Source: Thysanoteuthis rhombus (Eukaryota > Mollusca > Cephalopoda > Oegopsida > Thysanoteuthidae). Taken from it: a stretch of 64,000 bases of DNA. The notes below the pieces were generated by a model. The model saw only the letters and a list, made by a program, of their open reading frames with translations, ran no database searches and was not told the origin of the DNA. The translations under genes and the position numbers were made by a program. Each line of letters opens with the position of its first letter. Within the stretch, counting starts at the first letter, position 1. Positions 1 to 11,105 of the stretch are shown in pieces. The stretch is from the NCBI GenBank assembly GCA_963457665.1, contig OY735215.1:39011325-39075324 (forward strand), read 5' to 3'.

Positions 1-120
1 TCCCTTATATTTTTGTCCTAATAAATTATTTTGAATTTCGTCTGCTACATTTTGATATGTTTCTGATGTGAGATTTTTCAAATCCAAAGGAATTGAGTCT
101 GACCTCTTTCGATTATTCAT
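1..120 (-). CDS. Partial open frame running off the left edge (candidate N-terminus)
   Basis: Read on the minus strand, an ATG at 120-118 in an A-rich context (aacaaaaATG) opens a 40-codon frame with no stop before the window edge. It begins MNNRKRSDSIPLDLKNLTSE and continues polar and charged. I do not recognise it. It could be the first coding exon of a gene to the left, the start of a transposon ORF, or chance: forty open codons is not rare in AT-rich DNA. If real, it is transcribed divergently from the plus-strand gene whose last exons lie at 4.5-9.8 kb. No splice site or domain can be seen in so short a piece. Confidence 0.25.
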   Translation of the reverse strand, partial: MNNRKRSDSIPLDLKNLTSETYQNVADEIQNNLLGQKYKG

Positions 121-214
121 TTTTGTTTATCAAATTAAGTTTGATTGGTTACAAATATTGAATCATATTATTACTAGTTAATCTCAGTTGAGGTCTCTGA
201 AACAAAATCCAATG

Positions 215-545
215 GTCATTGCATCAGAAATAAAATGAAAAATGGCGTCCAAAATTCAATATAATTGATTTTGTCATAACAACCTGATAATACCCGTTGA
301 AATGTCGTAACAAAAATCCTTTGAATTTCAACATACAAGTTCACCTGATGTATAAGACTACCATAAGATTCTTTGCTCAAAATTCTGGTTTGGGCCTATG
401 ATTTTATATATTTTACACTCGTCATATAAGTTGATCCCTACTTTTTGAAAACAAATTTTTGGTCAAGAAATTTGACTTGAGTACTGCAATTTATGATGAT
501 CATCAGAAATAAAATGAAAAACAGCATCCAAAATGCAGAAAAATA
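215..545 (+). repeat. Two copies of a dispersed ATCAGAAATAAAATGAAAAA repeat
   Basis: The words around 224-283 and 499-543 share ATCAGAAATAAAATGAAAAA followed by GC-containing GTCCAAAAT or ATCCAAAAT. A third, more diverged copy is at 31680-31730. This is an interspersed family of unknown type; boundaries are not defined. Confidence 0.5.
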
Positions 546-1431
546 TGAGGGACATAATTCAGGGTTTGGAATGCAATATTTTTTAAAGGATACTCAACTG
601 AATCAAAGCTTATCTTTTTCCGAAAGTGGTTCTGCGATCATCTTGTTCTGTGTTATTTTAATTTTATAAGTTGAGTCAGCTGTACTTTATGGAATGTCCT
701 CTGAAATCTATGTTTTTATTCTGTCATTTCTTGAGCAAAAAATCTGTCTATTGGATTAGGACATTGCGCAACGCTGAATTGTATTTCTTGCGCTCAATAT
801 CAGAGAGTGTGGGGGGGGAAAGAGGGGAATTAGATTGCTATTGATTTATCATGTCCCCAATGAATGAATGAAAAAAAAAAAAAGAAGTGAGCTTGTAAGA
901 GATTCAAGTGCAATTTACTTCTGTGCAAGTAAATAAGACTTGGGGAAAAAAAAACAAAACCGGTTGGGATTGAATCAATGAAATGTTATTGAAGTAATTG
1001 TTGAAGTTATCTATATATTGTATAATACAATGCTTGATCCTCAAGTGGTGCTATGTCTGTCAATGTGCGGAATTTTTTTTTTTTTGCCAAAACAATCCCC
1101 GCAAGTAGCTGTTGGGAGATGAATGTTCTTATTGAGACATCATCTCTTTTTTTTTTTTTTTTTTCTTGTTTTTTGGTTTTGGCTTTAAAAGATGCTTAAT
1201 ACCATTGTAAAAGTTGAAGATTGACATTCAGTTGTGCATGTGGATTGCAGTAATAACAATGTTTACCAATAAAATAAAAAGAAATGTTTCTTGTCTGAAT
1301 TTAGTTAGATGGTATGTACTAATCATTGTATGGTATATTTGGACTATTCTCTTCATCTATATGTTCATTTATTCACATTTCAACTATGTACCCTCCTCTT
1401 TCATAAAATCTATACATATAAGAAATATGTA

Positions 1432-1440
<9 letters not shown>

Positions 1441-1489
<49 letters not shown>
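1441..1489. repeat. (AT)n microsatellite
   Basis: Uninterrupted TA dinucleotide run of about 48 bp preceded by a short TTTA-rich lead-in. The tyrosine/isoleucine-rich frames across it are an artefact of the repeat. Confidence 0.95.
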
Positions 1490-1490
<1 letters not shown>

Positions 1491-4400
1491 CATATCAAGT
1501 TAAATCCAAGCATGTGTTCCTGAAAGTGCTTCATATTCCTGATCAAAGATCATGCAAAGTAAGTTGGAGGATACTTGGCCGAAACGTTGTGAATAAATGA
1601 GTCTGAAAATAGTCAGACTATATCATGTAGGAAGGTTAAAACCATCTTTGTTGGCTGCCAAATTTATTGATTTATGTTCAGATGTTTTTATATTGCAAAA
1701 AGTTTTTTTTTTCCTCCTTTACTCATTTTCCAATTTTTAATTTCCAAGAAAAAAAAAAAAAATACAAAATTATGTTCAACTTTTATTGAATTTAAACTTT
1801 CATTGAAATCATTTCTCTTGAGTTTTTGAATAAGCAATGCCTTTGTCTTTGTCAAACCCATTGTGTCTGTTATGGGCTTAGTTCATGTTTAGCAATAGTT
1901 TCTAAATGAAGCTTTGAAAAGATATCGAGACATTTAGGAATGTTTTTCTCGATTCAGATTCTGCATTTGTTTTATCATATTTTGTTCGGTTGATTTTCCA
2001 ACATTCTTCAGGTTATATTTTCATCTGATGCTACAGTTTTCAAGTTATCACCAACCTTTTTGAATTGTATTGCTGTGATTCAAAAATGGGTGCTACCCCC
2101 CCCCGGGGGGGGGGGCTGAAAAAAAAAAAGTTTAGATCGATTTTTAATGTATCATTTTTGATTGACTTTATGGGGAGGTTGGAGTCGTTGATGAAATGTA
2201 TGTTCTAAAAGGGGGGTGGTAATTCGAAAAAGTTTTGGAAACTCTGCGATAGTGAATACAAATTCTAGAGAAGAAAAGGACCGTTGGGAATACTAATTGT
2301 CGGAGAATGAAAAATAATATAACTGAAGAGTTACATTCCTTGGGCTTATCTTAAAATTTTTATCAGTCCAAGGGAAGTAAGTCGGCTACGGTTATCTAAA
2401 CCCTGAGTATCGGAATCTCTGCAATAATACAGGTCTTGCAAGATCATTGCTGTTGAGATGTGAGTTTGATTATCTCTGAATGCTCCATAATTGTGGCCTT
2501 GTGCCAGATTTAATCTCTTCTCAGTAAGTAGCTATAGACTGCAATCATAATTCTTAAACCAGGCTTTCTGAAAAAAAAATTCTGATCTTTAAAAAGAAAG
2601 AAAAAAAATCATTTTTGTATTTTGAATAGGCTTAAATTAATGGAATTTGAATATGGACTGAATGGGCAAATGTTGAAAAAATAATTCTGTTATACCATCG
2701 ATAAAGTAATGAAAAAATCAATGAGTATTGGAAAACTCTTTTGTGTGTTCAACTTGTGGTTAGAGCATAGTGTTTACTTGTTCTTAGTTTTCAATTCATT
2801 TTTATTTGGATGGAAAACTTAAAATCTGACTAAAAATAAAATGTAAATGTAACTTTTCAACTTGATTCTTCATAAAAATGAAATTCATAAACTTTTTGCA
2901 ATATTGAAACATAAACATTGGTCTGGAAGGTTACTTGAGCATGAAGTCATTGAATGACTTGGTTTGCATTTTCTTCCTTTTGTTTCAATACTGTTATGGC
3001 ATGTTTGTTTAATGAAGTTTACTGATTTAAAGAAAAAAATTGAGTGTGTGCATGTGTATGAATATAGGTTTTAAGAGTCCAGCATTTGAAAAAAAAAAAA
3101 GACGAAAAAAAAACCCAAAACATTAATCAGTTTTAGCCTTAAAGAAGATAACTTTCACTGGTATTACAAAAACTAGACAATAGCCACCCTAATGGATGGG
3201 ATAAAGAGCTGCCAAGCAAAAAAAAAAATCCATTAACTAAACAGATAGATTGAAATGAGATGTTTAATTTGTTCATAAAAATTGATATTTGTGATTTAGT
3301 TTAAAAAAAAAAATTTTTTTTCTATTTATGCTCTCCTAAAAGTTCAAACCCTCCCCCAAAACAAATTCTGTGGATGGTTTTTTTAAACAAACTAGCCAAA
3401 AACCTGCTCGGGTGTCATATTGGTACACACAGAAAATTTCATGAGGTTATGTTGTACGGTTCCTGCTGTAGGCTGTCACATACAGACGTCCGATGAATTA
3501 TAAGAGTTGATGGGTTTATTAATACATGTTGATTATTAAAGCAAGAATGGTATCTTTTAATGAACTTAAGCATTAACCAACTAGAGATACTCAACAATGA
3601 GTTTGGGCTTATTGAGACTTTAGCATTTAGTCATTATCTCTACTCTCTTGATATTTGTTTGGCTGGGGACTTTCAGTTTTGCTGAATTATTCTAGATTTA
3701 GCACTCCAAACGTTATGAAAAGGAAAATCATGTAATGAGAAACTTGTGGTTAAGTGGTCCTTATTTCGGAATCCTTCTGAATGAGATGATAGCCAAAAAT
3801 AAATCAGTTGCAACACTTTAGTGTGTCTCTGATAGTTCCTAGGTGTGTCTCAAAATTCAGTATAATTTTGTATATCTTTCAAAAGATTATTTTCCCGAAT
3901 CAGGAGAAATGCTGGGATGACATTATGTATTTGGCTTTATTAATTTATTAACAAAACTCTAAGTTAATATGTTGCAAACGTTTTCATTATTTTAATGGCA
4001 TGTTGCCAAAGCAAGAAGCTTGAAAAGCTCTGCTCTGAAGAGTTAACAAAACAAAAAGCCTCACAACACCTTTCAGGAGTTTTTGTTTGATACTCACTGA
4101 CACATTTGCTCTATTTTTTTTTTTCCTTTTTGAATACTTTACAAGCTTGATTGTATCATGCTCCACCCACATATTTTCACTGTGCAGCTGCTATGTTAAT
4201 TGCTAAAAGCACTCGATCACTTTTGCCAAATTACGCAAAAATCCTTACATTTCTAGATAGCGGATTTTTTCTCCCCTCCTTTTCTGTGCAATATCCATTT
4301 TCGTAGATATGAATATAAAAAAAAAAAAATGATTGATTTTGTTTCTCTGAATAATTTCATTTGGTATATCTTTCATTCTGCCCTACTAATGAGGGTGTGC

Positions 4401-4492
4401 TGCTTTTGAAGGCGTGGCAGCAAAGAGTGCAGTGATAAGCCATGTAAAATATTCCTCCATTGCACGTTGCCTTGATTTCTTTTTTCTTGAAG

Positions 4493-4585
4493 GATATCGA
4501 CTCTCCTCTGAGCAACATCACAGAGCAGACCCATTCTCTGGGTAATGATAATGACAGTATAAGTCTTGATGATTATACAACCACG
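4493..4585 (+). CDS. Internal coding exon of an unrecognised gene (third from the end)
   Basis: This 93-bp exon has a strong acceptor (pyrimidine tract, then TTTCTTGAAG, AG at 4491-4492) and a consensus donor (ACG|GTGAGT, GT at 4586-4587). Only one frame is open: it reads DIDSPLSNITEQTHSLGNDN followed by an acidic DSISLDDYTTT stretch. The other two frames hit stops, and the open frame enters and leaves in phase 0. It joins in frame to the exon at 9226. The content (Asp, Ser, Thr and Asn rich, no hydrophobic segment) suggests a disordered cytoplasmic tail or linker with possible phosphorylation sites. Family unknown; identity as an exon is inferred from splice sites, frame and its match to the two downstream exons. 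Confidence 0.72.
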
Positions 4586-5247
4586 GTGAGTCCTCTCTCT
4601 CTCCAGCTGTTGTTTTCACTGGAAACTCTTGTCTAACAGGTGCTGCTGATGATGCTGCTGATGATGCTTTTAACTTCTCTTACTACTTACTCCTTTTAAC
4701 CTTTTCTTGTATGGTCATCTCACTAACACTGACTTTTTCATTTTCTTCTTGTCTCGAACATCGCCTTGTGGGAATTCGCTGAGGATATAATGCCATCTTG
4801 TCTGTAGGTTTCTATCAAACAATAGCCATTTGAATCACCGTAGCCATGATAACAGACCTGACCAAATAACAAAAAAACTTATTTGGTATTCTTCCCTTTT
4901 CATACATCTATCAATCCGCCTGTGAATATTTCAGTGCTCTTGGTCATGATTTTTTGGCAAAGAGCCATGGGAAGTTCCATTTGTAATCCAGTTGTCAGAT
5001 TCACAAAACAGCCCTTTCAATTTTTCAAAATTCATCTTTTTTCCTCTTGTTCATAAGTGATGCTCAATTTTCAATAATGATCCATTTTAAAATGGACACT
5101 TTTATGATATATGGACACTTAAAATGATGTATGAAATTTTTGAGATGATCTCCCATCGTTATATGGTTAATGTATCTCTTGCCCTAGAGAATAATATAAT
5201 GTAATTTATAATTCATTCTGTCTGACCAAATATGTTCATTTCTCAAC

Positions 5248-5270
5248 ACACACACACACTCACATACATG

Positions 5271-5330
<60 letters not shown>
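5248..5330. repeat. Compound (CA)n / (TA)n microsatellite
   Basis: A short run of CA repeats grades through CATACATG into about 50 bp of pure TA repeats. Confidence 0.95.
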
Positions 5331-5332
<2 letters not shown>

Positions 5333-6474
5333 AAGAGAGAATGTGAAAATATAGGTTGAATTTTAATTGAAAAACAAAACATCATATCTTTTTTGCTCTA
5401 CTTGTGTTACACTCGATCCCATGGAACTGACAACCCCAGTCTGTTGACACCTTTTGATCTCGTTAAGTCATGTATTACTGTATGTAACTTTGTATCCATG
5501 TCTGATGAGAGGGGCTTGGGTAGGTGGGTTAGTAGAGTCTTGGGTGACATAGGTGTAAGAGCTTACAGAGAGGGAAGTATTGTGGGGGAAAAAAGAAAAA
5601 ACCTAGCTACGGTGATTCATTTTTAGGCAGAGGTGTCAATATTTCTTTAATTTTTACTCATGAGCAATTATAAAATAACCTTTAGTCCTTTGAAACAACG
5701 ACTGTGTTGCATGGTGTTTTTGAAAATCCTAATCTTTTAAAAAAGATTCTCTCATTTATTTTCAAAATACTAATCAATCATTTTTTTCTCTCTTTCCTCA
5801 TTTGTCCTCTTCCTGGTCTTTCTATTGTTAAACTTTGTTTACATTCTAAACATTTCATTTGATTAATTTTACTAATGTTTTTTCTTTTTAATTATTACTG
5901 TAATGTATGTCTTTATATATCACTTGCATGTGATATTCTTTAAATGGTGCCATCTTGCAACTATCTGTTGAGTTTCAATGTTAAAAAATAGTGTGTTCCA
6001 ATCAGGGGAAAAAAACATTTTCTGAGCACAGGAAGGAAAATTTAGAGGACTTTCTTGGGAGGTCTGGTGGTATGCTTCCCCAGAAAATTTTGAAAATTAT
6101 GTATCTAATTATAAATATAAATTATAATAAATATAATTATAATAATTATATTGGCTGAAATTGCATTTCAGGACATACAGTTACCAAAATTAATTTTGAA
6201 AAAAAAAAAGAAAAAAATGTGTAATAAATTTCCTTTCATGAGAATGTACCAAAATAAATGTGTCTCTGGCATAATGCATGAGACTTTGAAGGTCTGGTGT
6301 TGTGAGTTGAAATTGAAAGCCTTCAACATCTTGAAGAATTTCCTTAAAAGTTTGTAATGCATATATGTATTATTGTTCTCTGTTTATACCCTCATCAAGG
6401 GTATTGTGGGGTGAGGTACACATAGGCAATTATTGGTAAGAATCACTTTTGGTTTGTGAGGCCTGTTGGAGCTT

Positions 6475-6690
6475 TGTTCTGCTCACTGCATCTGGTATTC
6501 CCCAATGGTCACCCATTTGGGTACTGAACACGCTCAATGGGACCTGATGTAATGTGATTTGGTTGTAACTCCTTAGCCTCCGGGAGGTCTTAGTCCTTAT
6601 GCTCAGTGGAGGGGTATTGAATACTATTGCAGTGGGTTGAACAACAGCCTACTGGAACCAGGGACGAGCACTCTACCTTTTAGCCATTGT
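6475..6690 (-). mobile_element. SINE with tRNA-like head and 5S-rRNA-like domain
   Basis: Read on the minus strand from 6690, the sequence starts with a tRNA-like segment: an A-box-like TGGCTAAAAGGTAGAGTGCT and a B-box-like GTTCAACCC about 45 bases later. After roughly 100 bases of spacer it reaches AGTACCCAAATGGGTGACC and GGGAATACCAGATGCAGTGA (plus strand 6481-6525), which track the 3' end of 5S rRNA (AGTACTTGGATGGGTGACC, GGGAATACCGGGTGCTGT). The plus-strand copy at 19150-19450 has the same order of parts, which makes this a family and not chance. The promoter boxes imply RNA polymerase III transcription of the source element. Confidence 0.6.
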
Positions 6691-7349
6691 GTTTAGTTTG
6701 TAATGAATCAGTCACAATTTTGCAAAAATTTTTTAAAAATAAAACTGATGATCCTTTATAGTAACATCTGAATCTGAATGCTGCTTTTTTAAAATTTTTA
6801 TTGCTGCTCTATATGCTAGAAGTGAAGTTACTCTTCCCTCTATCAATATATCACGCACTATAAAGTTTGGGCAGTGTCATTATGAGATGTTTGTCTTTAA
6901 GTGAAAGTGATGAATGGAAAGCAACATTGAGGAATTTTCCGATGGGTTTTTAATGTGCACTCAACCCATTGTACCCAGGATAAAAACACATCACCATGAA
7001 TTTTCTTGTTTTTTTGTGATGGGGTGATAAAAAAAAGGGGCATCTAAAAACATTGTGCTTGGGTTTGGTAATTTCGGCTGATTGTATTTATTGCTTGATT
7101 ATACACCTTCAGGTGCCACTGGATACAATGGGTTAATTTTTTTGGCAGATGGTGTGTGTGTGTATCAAAATGCTATTTTGTCTGCTTTTTTTGCACAAAT
7201 TTCTCTCGCTGCTTTGCATTTGCAAATAACCCAACTGCCTCAGTTATAAATGCCTTACACACTTTTGTGAATGTGTCTATCAACTCTTTTGAAACAACAT
7301 TTCAAGGCTCCGTTCGCATCCGTTATCTCTTCATGCTAAATTCGTCTTT

Positions 7350-7590
7350 ACCCGGGTGGCCAGATTAAGCTACGAGAGGAGATAATCCGAGTTTTATCTT
7401 GCTTACCCAACACAGGCATTTGAATAGTGTCTAACTTGGAAATTAAGGCAATCTGGGGATGGAGGTTCTATACCACCCACTCATGAAGGACCCACCTCAA
7501 TAGGCTGGTATTGAGTGTCTGCCTCCAGGCTCACTTGATTTCAGAATTTAACGCTAATCCAATGCCTCTGTAGGGTAAGTGTCTGTGATA
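7350..7590 (+). repeat. Dispersed repeat with GGAGATAATC core (copy 1 of 3)
   Basis: The segment shares GGGTGGCCAGATT, GAGGAGATAATCCGAG, and a distal GCTGGTATT...TTGATTTCAGAATTTAACGC block with 10950-11105, and the first part with 14897-15005. The GGGAGATAA word is characteristic of molluscan interspersed repeats. It is probably non-autonomous, as no coding capacity is visible. Confidence 0.5.
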
Positions 7591-7892
7591 AAACTGGGAT
7601 TATCTCCTTTTCTTGCCATATCTGTGAAGCCTAAGAATGTAAGTACAAATTATGTTATATTTTTGTCTTTCTGGCTATCACCTTTTTTGGGTTTCTTAGT
7701 TATTGTTCATAGGATGACTGCAGTTGGAGAGAACCCAAAGGTTCGTCTCTCATTCAGTACTATTCTTTCGAATAGGGAAGATTGCGACTCCTATCCAAAT
7801 TTTTTCCACTCTAATCACACAGCTTAGGATGTACTCAGTTAGCTGTTGAGTGCATAGAGAAACTTGTCCTAATGAAGCCCACCTTTTGCTCA

Positions 7893-7955
7893 TACCGAGA
7901 ATCGAACCCTCCTGCGTGTGAAGCAGACCTACTATTACACCACCTGATTGGATCA
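7893..7955 (-). mobile_element. tRNA-like SINE head
   Basis: On the minus strand a GGTGGTGTAATAGTAGG A-box-like word is followed by CTTCACACGCAGGAGGGTTC and GATTCTCGG. This places a good B box (GGTTCGATTC) about 35 bases after the A box, with a CAC triplet where an anticodon would sit. There is no complete acceptor stem and the sequence runs on into unrelated DNA. A SINE head or tRNA pseudogene fits better than a functional tRNA gene. Confidence 0.5.
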
Positions 7956-8121
7956 TCATTTATTGACGTATCAACTTTACTTTTGCTTGCGCAAATTGAG
8001 ATTCATTTTAATTTCGCTCTTCCTCTCGAAAAATATGTATTTGAATGTTTTAATCGCTGATGCAAGAATTCATCCCATATCTACTGTCAAACGCTTTATA
8101 TAATAAAGAGAGGTATACACA

Positions 8122-8482
8122 CTAACTGAGAACTCTGCAATATGTTCATAAGAATCATGCTGATCATCTCACTGAGAGACCATAAGACAGCACAGTATAT
8201 TAGAGAAAAGACAGGAGTTCGAGGTATCGTAGAAACAGTTAAAAAATTCAAATGGCAATGGGCTGGATATGTTGCAATAATGTCAAACAATTACTGGACA
8301 TCGCGACACACAACAATATGATCCCCAGAGATCATATGCGAAATTGTGGCTGACAAAGTAATATAGCATGACAAGCTAGATAAATTCAGTAAGTACTGGC
8401 ACCGCAATGCCCATGGTAGAGAGGTCTGGGAAATCTTGGGAAAGGTCTACGTCCGACAACGGATGCTAAAAATCTGATAATG
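8122..8482 (+). pseudogene. RTE-type LINE 3'-end fragment (copy A), heavily decayed
   Basis: The reading frame is broken by stops and indels, but the conserved run seen in all other copies can be followed: HKTAQYIREKTG, then KFKWQWAGYVA, then RDHMRN, then KFSKYWHRNAH, and finally the terminal VYVRQR. The family matches the post-reverse-transcriptase C-terminal region of RTE-clade elements (WQWAGHVAR motif). It ends in a short GATAATGAT tail. It sits inside the 4.6-kb intron in the sense orientation. Confidence 0.85.
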
Positions 8483-9225
8483 ATACATACAAAGCACAAA
8501 TTTACTGTCATGTGCTTTTGTTTTTTTGTTAGTCCATTCTATAGTTCAGTAATTATTTTAGGTAGTTGAGTGTTTCAAAATGTTGTTCAGTCTATATTTT
8601 CATGGTTTGTTCAAATTAAAATCCAAGATTTTTTACTGATTATTGCAAGACTTTTTACAATTTGCTATAAACCTTAGCATTGGAGATTAAAGCTGTTCTT
8701 TTAAAATTTTGTCTTTGGCTATTTTTGTTGAGCCCCTATTGAGTAATGCTATCTGGTTAGTGATGCACTCCTATTTCCCTTATCATAAATGGTTGCTGAG
8801 GTCCAAGAAAGCTAACTGCATTATGACAAGGTCACGATTAAACCTAGGGTGGGGGGGATTCAAGAGAGGGCAGTTATGAGAGAATTGAAAAAATATTCAA
8901 TTTAGAATTTACTCCAGTTGCTAGAAATTGAATACATGCAAATTAGCTGACTCTGCCATTTTGCCTTGAATGAAATTGTTAGTATATATTGTTGTTTTGT
9001 CAGTATATTTGTGAATTTTGTTGTAGAAAATAAATTGATACACGTTGCTAATAATCAGTGAAAATAGATCACTGTGAGCCCTTGGTGAAAACAAGGTGTT
9101 GTAATAAGTGGGTGTCATTTAAAGAGTAACAAATATAGGACGAAAAATTGTTTGATTTGAAGCGGACGAGCAAAGGGATTTATTTGCATTTATATTGTGT
9201 GCTTATGAATATCTCTATATTTCAG

Positions 9226-9346
9226 GAAGAGGATGAACAGCAGAAATATTCCACTCTGCCTTCGATGGGCAGTTCAAAATTGGACTATTTCAAGTTTCCA
9301 CAAAACAACACAATTAGCAAATTTACAACCCTGCCATCAAACAGAG
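9226..9346 (+). CDS. Penultimate coding exon of the same unrecognised gene
   Basis: This 121-bp exon lies between ATATTTCAG| and GAG|GTAAGA, a near-consensus donor. It is entered in phase 0 and left in phase 1, so 40 codons plus one base are coded. The peptide starts EEDEQQKYSTLPSMGSSKLD and ends in TTLPSNR. Two similar TLPS motifs (YSTLPS and FTTLPS) lie about 27 residues apart, each preceded by an aromatic residue, and look like possible phosphorylation or adaptor-binding sites. No transmembrane segment is present. The phase agrees exactly with both flanking exons, which is the main evidence that it is real. Confidence 0.8.
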
Positions 9347-9710
9347 GTAAGAGAAAAGACGGTCTTTTATACCAGGTTCAGTTTTATATTTTCTTGTATT
9401 TTCAAAATAAAACCTGATATTGTCTGAATTGGGGTGGGGGGTGGGGAATCAAAATCAATGTTGAACACAACATAACTGCTGATGAGAGATTATAATGCCA
9501 TACTCTGGTTTTACTCTGATTAATATTAATGATCTCTTCTGGAGGTTTCTCACACTTGATAACCTTCTGCGAATTTCAAACTGAACCTTTGATTCAATCC
9601 ACTGGGCTAGATGGTTTTCATTCTGCTGTCTATGCAGAGGATATCTCATGACAGTTGATTCTTCCTAATTAATTTGTCTTTGTGATGTTGCTGGTCTGTC
9701 TCTAAACCAG
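9347..9710 (+). other. 364-bp terminal intron
   Basis: It has a GTAAGA donor and a TCTCTAAACCAG acceptor. It contains a G-rich GGGGTGGGGGGTGGGG run at about 9431-9446 near its 5' part and an otherwise ordinary AT-rich sequence. Confidence 0.7.
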
Positions 9711-9847
9711 ATAACTTTGCACTACCTGACCCAGTGATTCAACTCGCAATCATGCGGCTGATCACTGGATACTCTGACAATCCTGTTGGCCTTATTGGAC
9801 ATGAATTGGATAAAGGGTTTGATTCAGAATTCACAGAAGATTACTGA
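9711..9847 (+). CDS. Terminal coding exon with stop codon
   Basis: After the acceptor AACCAG, two bases complete an Asp codon begun by the G at 9346, and 44 further sense codons run to TGA (9845-9847). The peptide includes FALPDPVIQLAIMRLITGYS, then DNPVGLIGHELDKGF and an acidic end DSEFTEDY. It is the most hydrophobic part of the visible protein, probably a short amphipathic helix and not a membrane span. The last 116 residues of the protein are therefore visible across three exons. I cannot assign a family; a search with the joined peptide would be decisive. The extreme C-terminus does not look like a classical PDZ ligand. Confidence 0.82.
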
Positions 9848-9933
9848 TTGCGACAGATACCCGAGAAGAAGGCTATTGGGTGTTATGGCTGATATATTGT
9901 GACTATAAATACCAAAGTGATGGCATTAGTTCA

Positions 9934-9939
9934 AATAAA
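9934..9939 (+). promoter_or_regulatory. Candidate polyadenylation signal AATAAA
   Basis: This is the first canonical hexamer after the stop codon, 87 bases downstream. It is followed within 50 bases by a modest GT-containing stretch. It would give a very short 3' UTR. Confidence 0.35.
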
Positions 9940-10480
9940 TCAGTGTATAACGGACCCTGTTGAGCTGGATATCGTATAAAACAGACAAAATGTTAGTTAA
10001 GAGAGTGACTATGCATGTAAGCTATAGACAACAAGGTGTTTGCTTCTTAAAGTGTCTGCTTGATTGGTATGACTGGATCCTTTCAAAATTACTATTACAA
10101 TTACATCTCAACGTTTAAGAGTAAAAAAATGGTTTTGGGATTTTCAAAAAAAAATTAACCTTGTTATATGTTGAATAATTTCATAAATTACCTATGTTTT
10201 ACTTAGTTATATGATGTATCACGTTCTGCGTACTGTGTATATTCTTTCTAATACCGTATACAGTATTTACCTCGACCGTTGGTTAACTCAGACAATCGGC
10301 TAAAAAGAAATCCTCCCTTTCTATCAGTTCGTTTTAATGAGGGTCACTGTATGATGAAAATCCCTCATCTTGGAAAGTTAGATGAAAGATTGTTTTGTAG
10401 GAATGCTTTGTGGCTCTGCAAATCCCTTGTTTTCTTCTTAGATTTTTTTCCTCTCAGAAATGGACAGCTTGGAGGGAATC

Positions 10481-10486
10481 AATAAA
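10481..10486 (+). promoter_or_regulatory. Candidate polyadenylation signal AATAAA
   Basis: A second canonical hexamer lies about 630 bases after the stop, with GCAGTTGATTTG downstream. It is an alternative 3' end. Confidence 0.3.
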
Positions 10487-10949
10487 AAGCAGTTGATTTG
10501 CCAATAACTAAACGTCACTGCCAGAAATTCAGATCTTTGTAGAGTTGAACGATTTTTGGCCCACAATCACAATGATGGAGCACCCAGTGAGAATTTATTT
10601 CATTAACAATGGTTTATGAGGATAATCTGTATAGGTAAAATACATATATATATATGTAGCCACTGTGTACATTATTAGTACTTAGTTATCTTTTTATCTT
10701 AACAAGTCCTGTTTATTGACTATTTATTCCATCTTGGTTTTTTTGTTTTTTGTAAAAATTTTTTTACAACATGTTCTGGCTAATTTCAATCTTCTGCGAG
10801 TGTATATTGTTAACTGTTTTCGAAAGTTTGTTTACTATTTCAATGTTGCGTTCTGAGAAATGCGGAATTCTTGTTCCTTACGCTCTTTGATGAAAGATAG
10901 CCTTTGTATGAAATGGCAAGCAATATGGCTTAGTATTCACATGTGGGAT

Positions 10950-11105
10950 GAGTTATTCAGGGCTGTCAGACCTTGCTAGGAAAGGGAGATAATCTGAACT
11001 TTTCCTCTGAGACTCATCCTACACAAGAGGCTGATATTTAACCTCTCCCTCCAATTTCACCTGATTTCTGAATTTGATGCTATTCTGATGACCGAGTCTG
11101 GTAAA
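10950..11105 (+). repeat. Dispersed repeat with GGGAGATAATC core (copy 2 of 3)
   Basis: It contains GGGCTGTCAGACCTTGC, AAGGGAGATAATCTGAAC and a distal GCTGATATTTAACC...CTGATTTCTGAATTTGATGC block collinear with the copy at 7350-7590. Confidence 0.5.

Larger units (their letters stand above)
1..4492. other. Non-coding stretch, probably intron or 5' flank of the plus-strand gene
   Basis: No convincing exon was found here on either strand apart from the partial frame at the extreme left. It contains an AT microsatellite (1441-1489), several A or T runs, a C9G11 palindrome at 2096-2115, and two nearby copies (about 215-285 and 499-545) of a short dispersed motif starting ATCAGAAATAAAATGAAAAA that recurs at 31680. 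If the gene begins left of the window, this whole stretch is intron ending at the acceptor at 4491-4492. Confidence 0.45.
4586..9225 (+). other. 4.6-kb intron of the same gene
   Basis: It is bounded by GTGAGT at the 5' end and TATATTTCAG at the 3' end. The content is repeat debris: a CA/TA microsatellite (5248-5330), a tRNA/5S-like SINE in reverse (6475-6690), a dispersed GGAGATAA-type repeat (7350-7590), a tRNA-like fragment in reverse (7893-7955) and a decayed RTE LINE tail (8122-8482). A polyT stretch and short A runs are scattered through the remainder. No additional exon was recognised. Confidence 0.65.

Noticed and set aside
1214..1600. 128-codon forward frame at 1.2-1.6 kb
   Set aside because: It depends on the (TA)n tract for length, has no splice sites or protein-like flanks, and the coding-looking part is AT-driven.
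7893..7955. Functional tRNA-Val(CAC) gene
   Set aside because: B box and anticodon-like triplet are present but the acceptor stem does not close, and the sequence continues like a SINE.
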